Origin: Rhizobium sp. Root1203
GTDB taxonomy: Bacteria; Pseudomonadota; Alphaproteobacteria; Rhizobiales; Rhizobiaceae
Direction of reading: 5' to 3'
DNA: 50,035 nt
NCBI RefSeq assembly: GCF_001424945.1
Contig: NZ_LMCW01000009.1
Span: forward strand, 1 to 50,035
Shown here: one piece after another, positions 24,103-33,563 of the stretch
Numbering within the stretch: the stretch's first letter is position 1
How the letters are laid out: every line of letters begins with the position of its first letter
Translations under genes and position numbers: made by a program
Notes under the pieces: model-generated
What the model was told of the DNA's origin: nothing
Database searches by the model: none
Seen by the model: only the letters and a program-made list of their open reading frames with translations

Positions 24103-26943
24103 TCATGGCTTTGCTTCAAGCAATCTCTTCGCCTGCAAAAGTCGAGGAGTAGAGAGTCCCTCGCGGAACCGCTGGTAGACGGGAAGAAGGATTTCTTGTG
24201 CGGCTCGAAGGTCACCGCGGCTGGCCAGATATTCCGCGTAGCTAATGCCCGCTGTAAGTTCCCAATACAGACCGCCTTGAACCGATGCTCTTAGGCCGGC
24301 TTCCCGAAATAGGTCTACGGCTAAGCTCTCATTCGCCCCTTGTGCTGCGATGATCTCGCCTTTCTTTCGTAGAAGTTCGGGCATTATCCAGAGGTAGCTT
24401 TTTTCCAGTGAAAACGTTTGCGCCTTGTCGATCTCCAAGAGCGCCTCGTCCAAACGCCCGGCCGCCTTCAACGCGGTTGCGAGTTCAGACATGAAAAACG
24501 GATAGAACAGCAGATACGAGGAATCTTGCATGTCTCGAAGGCCGGCTCGAAGAGCTTCGATCCCCTCGACGGGCGAGCCAGAACGTGATGCCAGGCTTCC
24601 TTGGACGCATATGCCAACTGCGTAGAACGGTTTTAGACCATGCTGCAGTGCATGTGCAGTGAGTTCTTCGCCCCACTGGCGTGCTCGCGCCGCGTTGTCC
24701 AGACTGAGTGACACGAAGGCGGACGCCCAGGCCAACGCGACGCAAGATACGAACGGTTGGTTGGTTGCACGGGCTTCGTCGACTGAATCTTCGGCCACAC
24801 GAGATGCCACTTCCAATCGACCCAACGAGAGCAAGTTGACGGTATCATGAGCCATGGAGGACGTCCGAATGTCCGCTCCGAGCCTGAGCATATCCGTACG
24901 ACGACTGCTGGATGGCGAATTACCCGCCGCCCAATCAAGTCGCTCATGAGCATCGAGGTGGTGGGCCTGATAGGTGTGCGGGATGCCCGACAGCCAAGCT
25001 GCCGTCGCGCGGGACCTCGCATCGCCCCCGCCAGCGCCTCTCTCGTATTCCTGCGCGTAAACGAGCGCATCATCCAGCTCGACCGAGCGAGCGCTAAAAA
25101 GCCACAGGGCGCATGTTACCCGTTGCCGATAGTCCTGGTCATCCAACTTCTCAGCGAGCATCAGGGCGCGTGCAAGCACCGCCCTACCTTGCTCGCTCAT
25201 GCCCTGCGTATAAATCATGGCGAATCCCAGAGCGCACTGCAGGACGAGTTCCGTACGTCCCCCCTCCTCTTCTTTCAGGTAGGAGAGCGCCTTTTTAGCC
25301 CATTCGCCTGCCTCGGACACGAGCGAGGTCGCGGTCCAGAAATCGGAGGCAACTGCGGCGAGGTCTGCTCCGAGATTTCCATCTCCCTCTGGAGAAAGCG
25401 CCCAAGTCAAACAGGCTCGAAGATTGTCGATCTCTCGGCGGTACCGCCCCAGACCATCGATTGCCAACCGCAGCGAGTCTTCACTCGAAAATGGCCGGAA
25501 TAACGAATGGAAAAAGGCCGTTGTACGCCTCATCGTCATTCGATACTCGGTGCCCCCTCCAAGCTTTTCTAGCGAATAGACCCGCACCGTCTCCAGAAGA
25601 CGCCACCGGGGGGCTGCCTCCGTTCCGTCGAAGGTCACCAATGATTTCGTGACAAGGTTCGAGAGCCCTAGTGCCGTCTCTTCCTCGTCCTCCCCGCTGG
25701 CTGCCATCGCGGCCTCCAAGGTAAACCCCGCGGGATATACGGACAGACTGCGTAGGAGGCGCCGCTCTCCTTCGGGCAACAATTCATAGCTCCAATCGAG
25801 TGCAGCCCGAAGCGTGCGGTGTCGAGGCAATGCAGTACGGCGTCCGCCGGTCAGAAGAACGAAACGGTCATCCAATCGGCCGGCGATCTGTTGAAGCCCC
25901 AACGTGGCGGCACGGGCGGCGGCGAACTCTATCGCTAGGGGAATTCCATCCAGATGTCGGCAAATACCTGCGATAATCGAGACTCTGTCCCCGCTAGCCG
26001 TGAAATCGGACTGCAACGCCCGTGTTCGGGCGACAAACAACTGAACCGCACTGTGAGTTAAAGGATCACCAACCTTTTCGTTCGCGGGCACATCAAGCGG
26101 GGGAACACGATATGTGAACTCCCCTTCGATACGGAGAAGTTCCCGACTTGTTGCGAGAACCGAAACGTTCGGGCAGGTGCGCAGCATGGCCTCGACCATC
26201 TCGGCAGCGGCATCTACGACATGTTCGCAGTTGTCGATCAGAAGCAACATTTTCCGGTTACCAATTGCCCGCGCAACGAGCTCGGCAGAAACGTCGTCGC
26301 CTTGAAGGCGCAGATCGAGAGCCTGTGCAAGTGTCGTGGGAACAAGATTTGGATCCGAGAGGGAAACCAGCTCCACGAAGAATGCATCCCCATCTATCGT
26401 CGGCTGCAGGCGGCGCGCGACTTCGGACGCGAGTACGGTTTTTCCGATCCCACCGGGTCCCGTCAGGGTTACAATTCGATAGGCCGACATGAGCGTCACG
26501 ATATGAGAAATTGCAGCCTGGCGGCCGATGAGCTCGGACGCCGCCGAGGGGATGTTAGTAACAAAACCCGCTCGTTCGCTTGACCGCACGAGAGTAGCAA
26601 GCGTCGGACCGGCAAACCGCTTTTCGGGTTCCGTCCACTCGCCGAGTAGTCGATATCCTCGACCAGACACGGTGCGCAGCAGGTCTCGGTCCTTTCCAAG
26701 GGCACGCCTTATTGCAGAGATATGAACCTGGAGCGTGTTGTCCTCGACGACCATTCCAGGCCAGACGCGCTTCATCAGCTCGTCTTTCGTGACTATCCCA
26801 CCCGAAGAAATAGCAAGTGTTTCGAGGATTTCGAATGCGCGACTGCCGAGCGGGACCGGAGCGCCCATCGCACGCAGCTCTCGTTTTTCGAGATCGAGCT
26901 CCCATCCGGAGTGCTCGAAGAGGCCTATCTCAATCTGTCCCAA
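24103..26943 (-). CDS. Winged-helix/NB-ARC ATPase transcriptional regulator
   Basis: 946 residues. Residues ~5-105 are an OmpR/CadC-type winged helix (LDLEKRELRAMGAPVPLGSR, then HISAIRRALGKD and TVSGRGYRL). An AAA/NB-ARC domain follows: Walker A GPGGIGKT (~160), Walker B LLLIDNCEH (~235), ATSRE, and GIPLAIEFAAAR. The remaining ~500 residues are helical, TPR-like repeats that would sense a ligand or partner. This architecture is a signal-gated STAND switch binding DNA. No membrane segment. The start codon appears to be TTG at 26943. Divergent from a LuxR-type regulator, so the two may form one circuit (inference). Confidence 0.9.
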   Translation of the reverse strand: MGQIEIGLFEHSGWELDLEKRELRAMGAPVPLGSRAFEILETLAISSGGIVTKDELMKRVWPGMVVEDNTLQVHISAIRRALGKDRDLLRTVSGRGYRLLGEWTEPEKRFAGPTLATLVRSSERAGFVTNIPSAASELIGRQAAISHIVTLMSAYRIVTLTGPGGIGKTVLASEVARRLQPTIDGDAFFVELVSLSDPNLVPTTLAQALDLRLQGDDVSAELVARAIGNRKMLLLIDNCEHVVDAAAEMVEAMLRTCPNVSVLATSRELLRIEGEFTYRVPPLDVPANEKVGDPLTHSAVQLFVARTRALQSDFTASGDRVSIIAGICRHLDGIPLAIEFAAARAATLGLQQIAGRLDDRFVLLTGGRRTALPRHRTLRAALDWSYELLPEGERRLLRSLSVYPAGFTLEAAMAASGEDEEETALGLSNLVTKSLVTFDGTEAAPRWRLLETVRVYSLEKLGGGTEYRMTMRRTTAFFHSLFRPFSSEDSLRLAIDGLGRYRREIDNLRACLTWALSPEGDGNLGADLAAVASDFWTATSLVSEAGEWAKKALSYLKEEEGGRTELVLQCALGFAMIYTQGMSEQGRAVLARALMLAEKLDDQDYRQRVTCALWLFSARSVELDDALVYAQEYERGAGGGDARSRATAAWLSGIPHTYQAHHLDAHERLDWAAGNSPSSSRRTDMLRLGADIRTSSMAHDTVNLLSLGRLEVASRVAEDSVDEARATNQPFVSCVALAWASAFVSLSLDNAARARQWGEELTAHALQHGLKPFYAVGICVQGSLASRSGSPVEGIEALRAGLRDMQDSSYLLFYPFFMSELATALKAAGRLDEALLEIDKAQTFSLEKSYLWIMPELLRKKGEIIAAQGANESLAVDLFREAGLRASVQGGLYWELTAGISYAEYLASRGDLRAAQEILLPVYQRFREGLSTPRLLQAKRLLEAKP

Positions 26944-27172
26944 AGCGACCCGAATCTATCTGGTTCAATACGCATCGTATAAAATCACAGAGGGGCAGAT
27001 TGCGCCAAGGGCGCTTCAACAACTGCTAAGGGAATATTTCAGCTTTTTTCAGGATCTCTCACACCACTTAAGTCGCGAACGGCTGGGTGCTGGTTTAAAA
27101 ACGCGGAGCGCCTTCACTACAAGGTGCAAGCATCATAACACCTCCCAGCCGCAGCACCTCCGTGCACGATCA

Positions 27173-27856
27173 ATGAGAGCGAATGGCATGTACCGGACGG
27201 AAAATCCTACTGATCCTTCGACAATGGCGACAACACTCTCGAGCGATGCTTTGGTCGCCGTTTTGGATAACGGCACCGAATTCGATCCCGATTTGCATCG
27301 ATATATTTCGGGTATGAGCTGGCGACTTGAACGGTTCACCTCAGCGCGCGACTTGCTTAACGGCGCCCAAGCTGGATGTTTCAACTGTATCCTTGTCGAT
27401 GCGAGCTTGGCGGATCTGCCGGTATCAGATCTAGCGCGGTTGATTTGCTCCTTCGCGGTGCACTGCCCAATCGTCGTCGTCACCCCGCGGGGCAGTCCGG
27501 CCACGTCTGTTTCCACAACGAGATTCCGGGTGGCCTTCCTCCCCAAGCAGGACAATCCCGCCGTAATCGCAGAGGAGGTGAACGCATCGATACGTGCGTT
27601 CAACGAGGCAAACCGTTTGGAAGCCTATTTCCTCACCCTTACCCCGCGAGAACGTCAAGTCATGAAGTTTGTGGTAGAAGGCTTGCTGAACAAGCAGGTG
27701 GCCTTCAAGTTGAATATTAGTGAGATCACCGTCAAGGCTCATCGCGGCCGGCTCATGCGGAAGATGAACGCCAGAACACTTCCCGACCTTTTGTATATGG
27801 CCGCAAGACTTGGGCGCGCGTCGGGCTCCGTCCCGAATGAGCTTTCGGCGTTCTGA
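27173..27856 (+). CDS. LuxR/FixJ-type regulator with degenerate receiver
   Basis: About 227 residues. The C-terminal LuxR helix-turn-helix is clear: LTLTPRERQVMKFVVEGLLN, then KQVAFKLNISEITVKAHRGR (residues ~155-195). The N-terminal domain is receiver-like but eroded: the acidic pocket DDD of FixJ is VLDNGTEF, the acceptor Asp may remain in CILVDASLADLP, and FLPKQ replaces the usual KP. Phosphorylation is therefore uncertain. The frame is open far upstream; ATG 27173 is the first start after the divergent gene's promoter, with 27188 and 27224 alternatives. Its helix-turn-helix closely resembles that of the regulator at 44918-45610. Confidence 0.85.
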   Translation: MRANGMYRTENPTDPSTMATTLSSDALVAVLDNGTEFDPDLHRYISGMSWRLERFTSARDLLNGAQAGCFNCILVDASLADLPVSDLARLICSFAVHCPIVVVTPRGSPATSVSTTRFRVAFLPKQDNPAVIAEEVNASIRAFNEANRLEAYFLTLTPRERQVMKFVVEGLLNKQVAFKLNISEITVKAHRGRLMRKMNARTLPDLLYMAARLGRASGSVPNELSAF

Positions 27857-27885
27857 GGGGCCGCTGCGCCTCCATGTTTAAGCAC

Positions 27886-27910
27886 TCCTGTAGCTGACCG
27901 ACACCATTGG
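27886..27910 (+). promoter_or_regulatory. Box pair before the alpha/beta hydrolase gene
   Basis: ACCATTGGACAGTAG at 27903, with degenerate TCCTGTAG 17 nt upstream. 92 bp before the hydrolase start. Confidence 0.55.
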
Positions 27911-28002
27911 ACAGTAGCGCATTTCTGCCACCTGTCTGAAATGGACTCGCAAGTTCCTGTCGTGCGGCAGGCGCTCAACAAGCGATCTTTGGAGACACAG
28001 CC

Positions 28003-29040
28003 ATGAGCAACTCAAACAACGCGACCTGGACACGCCGCTCCTTCGGCGGAGTGGCACTCGGGCTGACGGCCGCAGGAATCCTCGCAGGGCGCGTCGAAGG
28101 TGCCGAGCAAAGCAAAAGGCCGGTACGGCAAAAGAATATGGATCTGGTTGCCGACAAGCGTATCGACGCCGGCGACCTGAATGTCGGATACGCCGAGCTC
28201 GGCCCTGAAGACGGCTCCCCGGTTTTGTTGTTCCACGGCTGGCCCTACGACATCAACGCCTTCGCCGAGGTGGCGCCTTTGCTCGCGAAGCGGGGTCACC
28301 GTGTGATCGTCCCGCATCTGCGCGGATACGGCAGCACTAGGTTCCTGTCCGAGGACACTTTTCGTAACGGCCAACAGTCGGCGCTTGCTGTCGACGCCAT
28401 CAAGCTGATGGACGCCTTGAAGATTGAAAAGGCAACGGTCGCCGGGTTCGACTGGGGTGCGCGGACGGCCGACATCGTGGCCGCGCTTTGGCCAGAACGA
28501 TGCAGGGGATTGGTATCAGTCAGCGGCTACCTCATAGGGAACCAAGCTGCTGGAAAGGCGCCTTTGCCCCCGGCCGCGGAATTTCAGTGGTGGTATCAGT
28601 TCTACTTCGCGACGGACCGCGGTCGCGACGGCTATGAAAAATATACGAACGACTTCGCCAAACTCATCTGGCGTCTTGCCTCGCCGCAGTGGAAGTTCGA
28701 CGACTCGACCTTCGAACGGAGTGCAGAGGCATTTGCCAATCCCGATCACGTCTCGATCGTCGTTCATAACTACCGCTGGCGTCTGGGCCTGACGCAAGGT
28801 GAAAAGCGGTTCGACGAATTCGAGACCAAACTTGCGGTCGGTCCCGAGATCCATGTGCCAACGATCACGATGGAGGGCGACGCCAACGGAGCGCCTCATC
28901 CTGATCCCAAGGCCTACGCGTCAAAGTTCAAGGCGAAATACGAACATCGTCTCGCAGCCGGAGGGATCGGCCACAATTTGCCGCAGGAGGCGCCCGAGGC
29001 GTTCGCCAAGGCGGTAAGAGATGTCGATTCGTGGGCATGA
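28003..29040 (+). CDS. Exported alpha/beta hydrolase, epoxide hydrolase-like
   Basis: 345 residues. A twin-arginine leader (WTRRSFGGVALGLTAAGILA) points to Tat export to the periplasm. The fold shows HGWP (oxyanion loop), a nucleophile elbow GFDWGARTAD with Asp instead of Ser (near residue 150), and a late catalytic His in GGIGHNLPQEAPEAF. An Asp nucleophile in this context is typical of epoxide hydrolases and haloalkane dehalogenases. Monocistronic with its own box 92 bp upstream. Confidence 0.87.
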   Translation: MSNSNNATWTRRSFGGVALGLTAAGILAGRVEGAEQSKRPVRQKNMDLVADKRIDAGDLNVGYAELGPEDGSPVLLFHGWPYDINAFAEVAPLLAKRGHRVIVPHLRGYGSTRFLSEDTFRNGQQSALAVDAIKLMDALKIEKATVAGFDWGARTADIVAALWPERCRGLVSVSGYLIGNQAAGKAPLPPAAEFQWWYQFYFATDRGRDGYEKYTNDFAKLIWRLASPQWKFDDSTFERSAEAFANPDHVSIVVHNYRWRLGLTQGEKRFDEFETKLAVGPEIHVPTITMEGDANGAPHPDPKAYASKFKAKYEHRLAAGGIGHNLPQEAPEAFAKAVRDVDSWA

Positions 29041-29203
29041 GCAGCCGGGGTCCCGACGCGCTCAATTATCGAAAAAATCGATGACCTTCATCCGAAAAAC
29101 CAGACTGGCGCGGCATCGCCTCGTCATGAGATGGGAAGCGCTTCGGCCTGTAAGGCGTCAGACACCAAGGCTCCGGCTGCGAGCCCATTGAAAGGATTCA
29201 ACA

Positions 29204-30241
29204 GTGGAAATCGGTATCGATAGTTTTGCGATGCTCTTGCCCAAACCTGATACGGGTCGTCTGCAGTCGGCGGTCGATCGTATGGAGAGCGTACTTTCCG
29301 AGGTGGAGCTGGCGGACCAGGTTGGTCTGGACGTCTTCGGAATGGGCGAACACCACAGGGAAAACGCGCTTGATTCCGCGCCCGCCGTGATACTTGCCGC
29401 AGCGGCGGCGCGAACCAATTCGATAAGGCTAACGAGCGCCGTCGCAGTGCTTAGCGCCTCCGATCCTGTGCGCCTTTTTCAAGAGTTCGCAACGCTGGAC
29501 CTTATATCCCGCGGACGAGCGGAGATCGTGGTCGGTCGTGGCTCTTCCGTGGAGGCCTATCCCCTGTTTGGCTTCGACCTGAGGGACTACGATGCGCTCT
29601 TTGCGGAAAAGCTGGACCTACTGCTCAAGATCAGGGAGCAGCCCAGCATCAAGTGGCAGGGCCGGTTTCGTCCTGCAATCAATGGCGAAGGCGTCTTTCC
29701 TCGTCCGCATCAGTCCAAATTGCCGATATGGCTCGGCGTCGGCGGCACGCCCGAATCCTTCGTCCGCGCCGGGACGCTGGGCCTCCCTCTGATGGTGGCC
29801 ATCATCGGAGGAAGCTTCGAGCGCTTTTTGCCGCTGGTCGAGCTCTATCGCCGAGCGTGGCTCGCCAGCGGGCATCCCGCTGAAAACCAGCGGGTAGGCG
29901 TCCATGCTCTTGGATTTGTCGGAGAGACCGACGAGGCGGCAAAGAAAGCGTTTTTCCCCGGCTGGTTCCAAATGTTCACCGACGCTGGGAGAGAGCGAGG
30001 CTGGCCGCCGCCGACCAAGGCCCAGTTCGAGCATATGTGCGGGCCGGGTGGCGCGTTCCTTGTCGGCAGCCCACAGACGGTGGCTGCCAAGATATCTCAT
30101 GTTAACACAACGTTGGGAGGCATTGCTCGCATCACCTTTCAGATGAGCACGGCCGCGCTCGACGCGGAAGCGATGCGTCGTTCGATCGAGCTGCTGGGAA
30201 CCGACGTCGCGCCTTTGGTGCGGGGACAGCCGCGCGACTAG
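29204..30241 (+). CDS. LLM-class flavin-dependent oxidoreductase
   Basis: 345 residues of the luciferase-like monooxygenase family, which uses reduced FMN/F420-type flavin to oxidise small organics. Marks: VGLDVFGMGEHH (residues ~40-52), SAVAVLSASDPVRLFQEFAT, GRAEIVVGRGSSVEAYPLFG, and LPIWLGVGGTPESF. Start is GTG 29204. The second half and downstream DNA are copied at 49440-50035. A weak box-like ACCAAGGC lies 33 bp upstream; a GC hairpin follows the stop. Confidence 0.9.
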   Translation: MEIGIDSFAMLLPKPDTGRLQSAVDRMESVLSEVELADQVGLDVFGMGEHHRENALDSAPAVILAAAAARTNSIRLTSAVAVLSASDPVRLFQEFATLDLISRGRAEIVVGRGSSVEAYPLFGFDLRDYDALFAEKLDLLLKIREQPSIKWQGRFRPAINGEGVFPRPHQSKLPIWLGVGGTPESFVRAGTLGLPLMVAIIGGSFERFLPLVELYRRAWLASGHPAENQRVGVHALGFVGETDEAAKKAFFPGWFQMFTDAGRERGWPPPTKAQFEHMCGPGGAFLVGSPQTVAAKISHVNTTLGGIARITFQMSTAALDAEAMRRSIELLGTDVAPLVRGQPRD

Positions 30242-30257
30242 CTGCGCGCCGCGGGGA

Positions 30258-30277
30258 GCGCCGACGTTTGCCGGCGC
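30258..30277 (+). terminator. Hairpin after the LLM gene
   Basis: GCGCCG stem, 8-base loop, CGGCGC stem, followed by ccatttcttc. A modest terminator between convergent LLM and SnoaL genes; conserved in the copy near 49.95 kb. Confidence 0.5.
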
Positions 30278-30280
30278 CCA

Positions 30281-30412
30281 TTTCTTCAGCCGAAGATCAT
30301 TTTCTGATAGGCAGCCAGCATCTGCGGATCCTCGACAGACCCATGGTTTCTTCAGCCGAAGATCATTTTCTGATAGGCAGCCAGCATCTGCGGATCCTCG
30401 ACAGACCCATGG
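30281..30412. repeat. 66-bp tandem duplication of the SnoaL gene 3' end
   Basis: Two identical 66-bp units (30281-30346 and 30347-30412), each starting tttcttcagccgaag and ending cccatgg. The second contains the last codons and stop of the SnoaL gene; the first is a noncoding extra copy beyond the stop. Confidence 0.92.
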
Positions 30413-30813
30413 TGATGAAGCTGTCGCCAACCGCCTTCCTTGCGTACAAACCACCGGGTCGTCCGGAAGGCGACGTCGAGCGTCTCAGTAGCCGTCCTGC
30501 AGATTCCACGTTCACGGCCGACGAACAGATGCCATTCGTCGCCGCCCTGGCTCGTGAAGTCGTGGAAGGTCACCTGGACCTTCGTTCCTCCCTTGAAGAG
30601 CTTTGAATAACCGTCAGCGATCTGGTCCCAACCGCGGCGGATGCCGCCGATCGGATTATCCATGCTGGGATCCGAGCCACCAAGCCAGACCTCTTCCAGC
30701 CCTTTGAGATCGCCAGCGTTGAAGGCTCGATAGAACCGTATCAAAGCATCCAAGGCGCTTCCATCGTCCTGCGCGGTCTCGCCGCCGCTGACTTCCGTGA
30801 GATGCCGGTCCAT
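30352..30813 (-). CDS. SnoaL/NTF2-like domain protein
   Basis: 153 residues of the NTF2-like superfamily (cone-shaped pocket; isomerases, hydrolases or ligand binders). LDALIRFYRAFNAGDLKGLEEVW is the first helix, followed by GIRRGWDQIADGYSKLF and a C-terminal sheet ending GGWRQLHHHGSVEDP. No catalytic assignment. Its 3' end is tandemly duplicated. A clear box (ACCATCGTACAATAG) lies 133 bp upstream on its strand. Confidence 0.83.
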   Translation of the reverse strand: MDRHLTEVSGGETAQDDGSALDALIRFYRAFNAGDLKGLEEVWLGGSDPSMDNPIGGIRRGWDQIADGYSKLFKGGTKVQVTFHDFTSQGGDEWHLFVGRERGICRTATETLDVAFRTTRWFVRKEGGWRQLHHHGSVEDPQMLAAYQKMIFG

Positions 30814-30946
30814 TGCTTTTCTCCGTACTTCCTAAAAGGTGGCTGACGCAATTGGAAAGCCTGTAACTCTCGTCGTGCGGGCCGACTTGGTTTATCCGGC
30901 TCGTCGTCAGTGCAGCATGCGCAATCGATCCCGACCCATCTATTGT

Positions 30947-30954
30947 ACGATGGT
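30947..30954 (-). promoter_or_regulatory. ACC-N2-GT box before the SnoaL gene
   Basis: Minus strand ACCATCGTACAATAG; partner TCCAAATT 17 nt upstream is degenerate. Ends 133 bp before the SnoaL start. Confidence 0.6.
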
Positions 30955-31014
30955 GTCGCCCAGAATTTGGAGATAGGCGACGATCGCATCGGAGGAGATC
31001 GAAGCGGGTAGTTT

Positions 31015-32241
31015 TCAAGTGGATCGAACCGAGCGCTCTACGATCTTTGCCTTCCGCTCGCAAGGAAACAGCAGGATCATCGCAACATAGATCGCGGCGC
31101 CGACTACGAGCGCGATGCTGGCGACGGCAAGCGCGAGATCGAACCCGGCGTCTACGTTCACCTCGTGCCTCATGATCACTCCCACGGCAGGCGGCCCCAT
31201 GATCTGTCCGATCGCGAACACCGCCGTCAGCAGTCCCATGTAACGCGCGTGGTGGCTCGATCTGATCCGCCTGACTTCGTTCATGGCGAAGTAGCTGATC
31301 GCAGTGAAGGGCAGGCCCACAAGCGCGCTGCTGAGGGCAAGACCGAAAGCGTCCTGCCAGATCACCGACAGCCCCACTCCGACTGCCTGCACAAGGTACG
31401 CGGCAGTCAGATGGAGCCGCACGTCGGCGCTATGCCTCACGCGCGCCGCCAGGAGTGACCCGACGACTGCCGCGGCTCCGAAAAGCGGCCAGAAGACGGT
31501 GAGCAACGGTGAACCGGGAACGCTGTTCTTCGCGATCACCGGAAGATACGTCGCAGTGATGATGTAGCCGAAGCCGGCCAGCCCGTAAGCCACGGCAAAA
31601 AGAGGCATTTCCGATTTTGGCACCTTGCCGGAGGCGCGCGTCGGCGCGCCCACCGAATAGGCGTCGGACGGTTTCGCGCTCTCGCCGAATGTCTTCCAGA
31701 TGATCCCGCTAATGATCGCCGAAATCGCCGCGAACACCAGCCAGGCCGTGTGCCCGCTCAGCCCAAGAATGGTCATCCCGCTGGCGGCTAGCCCGGACAC
31801 GGCGATGCCTGCGCCGGGTCCCGTGAATATGGCGCTTCCGATCGAGCTGCCGGATCCCGAAAGCTGGGCGAGACACCAACCGGAGGTGAAGACGAATCCG
31901 ACCGCCGAAGCCACGCCCGCCAAGAACCGGAGAGCGACCCAGGCCTCGGCATAAGGCGCAGACATCAGAGCCGTGAGCAGGACCGTGGACCCCAGTGTCA
32001 GGCGTATGATGAAGGTATGATCCCACCTTCTGGGTACTGCCATCGCCGCCAATGCGCCGACGAGGTAGCCGACATAGTTGGCAGTGGCGAGTCCTCCGGC
32101 TTGCGAAAGATCAAGGACGCCGTCGTGCAGCATCATCGGCAGGATTGGAGTGAATGCGAACCGACCGACGCCCATGGCGATGGCGAGGGACGCCGATCCA
32201 GCGAGCACGACCACATATGGGCTGGGGCGGTGTTTAGACAT
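31015..32241 (-). CDS. MFS transporter, YbfB/YjiJ family
   Basis: 408 residues with about twelve hydrophobic segments. MGVGRFAFTPILPMM and the NYVGYLVGAL that follows are the signature of the YbfB/YjiJ group; the central linker (residues ~190-215) splits the two six-helix halves. Inner-membrane permease or exporter of unknown substrate. It lies 143 bp downstream of the nitronate monooxygenase on the same strand and may be cotranscribed; the pair would couple oxidation of a nitro or related compound with transport (inference). Confidence 0.87.
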   Translation of the reverse strand: MSKHRPSPYVVVLAGSASLAIAMGVGRFAFTPILPMMLHDGVLDLSQAGGLATANYVGYLVGALAAMAVPRRWDHTFIIRLTLGSTVLLTALMSAPYAEAWVALRFLAGVASAVGFVFTSGWCLAQLSGSGSSIGSAIFTGPGAGIAVSGLAASGMTILGLSGHTAWLVFAAISAIISGIIWKTFGESAKPSDAYSVGAPTRASGKVPKSEMPLFAVAYGLAGFGYIITATYLPVIAKNSVPGSPLLTVFWPLFGAAAVVGSLLAARVRHSADVRLHLTAAYLVQAVGVGLSVIWQDAFGLALSSALVGLPFTAISYFAMNEVRRIRSSHHARYMGLLTAVFAIGQIMGPPAVGVIMRHEVNVDAGFDLALAVASIALVVGAAIYVAMILLFPCERKAKIVERSVRST

Positions 32242-32384
32242 GACGCTGTCCTTCGTTCGATTGGAGATATGTCGCCACGAACTCGCGCGACGGCTCCCCT
32301 TCAGTTAGATTGGTCGACGTCTGCGTGAACCGTCAGTCTGCGGCAGGCTGTCTGCCGAGATGCGGAAGGATCTTCGGGACGCCG

Positions 32385-33470
32385 TCAGGCAGGACTGCGG
32401 CGTGCGATGACGTCCAACGCGGAATGATAGAGCTCTCGCGTCAATTCCTCGGCACCAACTTTCAGAGCAAGACGGGAGGCCTGACCCGACCAGAGGTTCG
32501 TAAAATCGTTCCTCGACTCCGCCTCGGCTTTTGCTCTGATGGGAACGAGAGCTCCTCCGGCAGTTGGAAATGCAGGCACGGCATCTGAGATTGGACCCAG
32601 ATCGCGCATCAGGCGGTTTACGACGCCTCTCGCTGGGCGGCCGGTAAAAACGTTCGTTATCGCGGTGCTGTCATCTCGGGCGGAAGCCAGCGCCTCTGCC
32701 TGAACAGCGGGAATCCTCGCCTCAGGGCAGAACAGGTATGCCGTCCCGACCTGGACGGCGGAAGCTCCGAGCATAAGGGCGGCGGCGACACCCCGTCCGT
32801 CGGCGATCCCGCCGGCGGCGATGACTGGCACCCGCACCGCGTCGACCACCTGCGGCAGGAGCGCCATGATCCCAACCTGTGTCGTCATGTCCTGGCTCAA
32901 AAAGTTCCCACGATGTCCGCCGGCCTCGAAACCCATGGCGATGACTGCGTCGACGCCGTTTTTTTCGAGCCAGACGGCCTCGGCCACGGTCGTCGCGGAT
33001 GATATGATCTTCGCGCCGGTCGCCTTCACACGCTGGACCAGCGACTTTTCGGGCAGCCCGAAATGAAAGCTCACGACCTCCGGTTTCAACTCCTCGACCA
33101 CCTCGCAGAACGAAGAGTCGAACGGTGCTCGGCCCGCCGCGGCGAGCGGCGCAGCAGGGTCAAGTCCTGCGTCTACGAAGTAGGGCGCGAGCAGAGCTCT
33201 CCATCGCATCTGCGCTGCCGGATCTTCGGCGGGGGAAACATGTGAGAAGAAATTCACGTTCACAGGCGTGCGAGTAGCGCCGCGAATCTCATGGAGTGCC
33301 TGTCGCAGCCCGTCGACGTTTAACTGAGCGCTTGGGAGAGACCCCAGACCGCCGGCCTTGGCCGCGGCGACGACCATTTCGACCGTCGTCGCGCCGGCCA
33401 TCGGCGCCTGGATGATGGGAAGCTCGATTCCAAACAGGTCGAGAATTCGGCGATCCGGCCAGCGGGTCAT
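32385..33470 (-). CDS. Nitronate monooxygenase-like flavoprotein
   Basis: 361 residues of the 2-nitropropane dioxygenase/NMO family (FMN TIM barrel). LPIIQAPMAGATTVEMVVAA opens it; GFEAGGHRGNF and VIAAGGIADGRGVAAALMLG give the FMN-phosphate site, and VQVGTAYLFCPEA follows. It oxidises alkyl nitronates or related carbon acids in the cytoplasm. Divergent from the SDR operon at 33760; the shared spacer carries one box for each direction. Confidence 0.9.
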   Translation of the reverse strand: MTRWPDRRILDLFGIELPIIQAPMAGATTVEMVVAAAKAGGLGSLPSAQLNVDGLRQALHEIRGATRTPVNVNFFSHVSPAEDPAAQMRWRALLAPYFVDAGLDPAAPLAAAGRAPFDSSFCEVVEELKPEVVSFHFGLPEKSLVQRVKATGAKIISSATTVAEAVWLEKNGVDAVIAMGFEAGGHRGNFLSQDMTTQVGIMALLPQVVDAVRVPVIAAGGIADGRGVAAALMLGASAVQVGTAYLFCPEARIPAVQAEALASARDDSTAITNVFTGRPARGVVNRLMRDLGPISDAVPAFPTAGGALVPIRAKAEAESRNDFTNLWSGQASRLALKVGAEELTRELYHSALDVIARRSPA

Positions 33471-33536
33471 GTGGGCTCCTTGTCATGCGTGACGTTGCAA
33501 CGCTGATACCCCCCGGCCACGACCCGCGTCTATTGG

Positions 33537-33544
33537 ACCTTGGT
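33537..33544 (-). promoter_or_regulatory. ACC-N2-GGT box before the nitronate monooxygenase
   Basis: Minus strand ACCAAGGTCCAATAG, an almost perfect consensus, 67 bp before the start. No clear partner 17 nt upstream. Confidence 0.62.
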
Positions 33545-33563
33545 GTCCTGGAGAGCGACCAAT

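Noticed and set aside
29164..29171. ACCAAGGC as a further regulatory box before the LLM gene
   Set aside because: It lacks CAATA, lies only 33 bp from the start codon, and its 17-nt partner is poor; kept only as a remark in the LLM entry.
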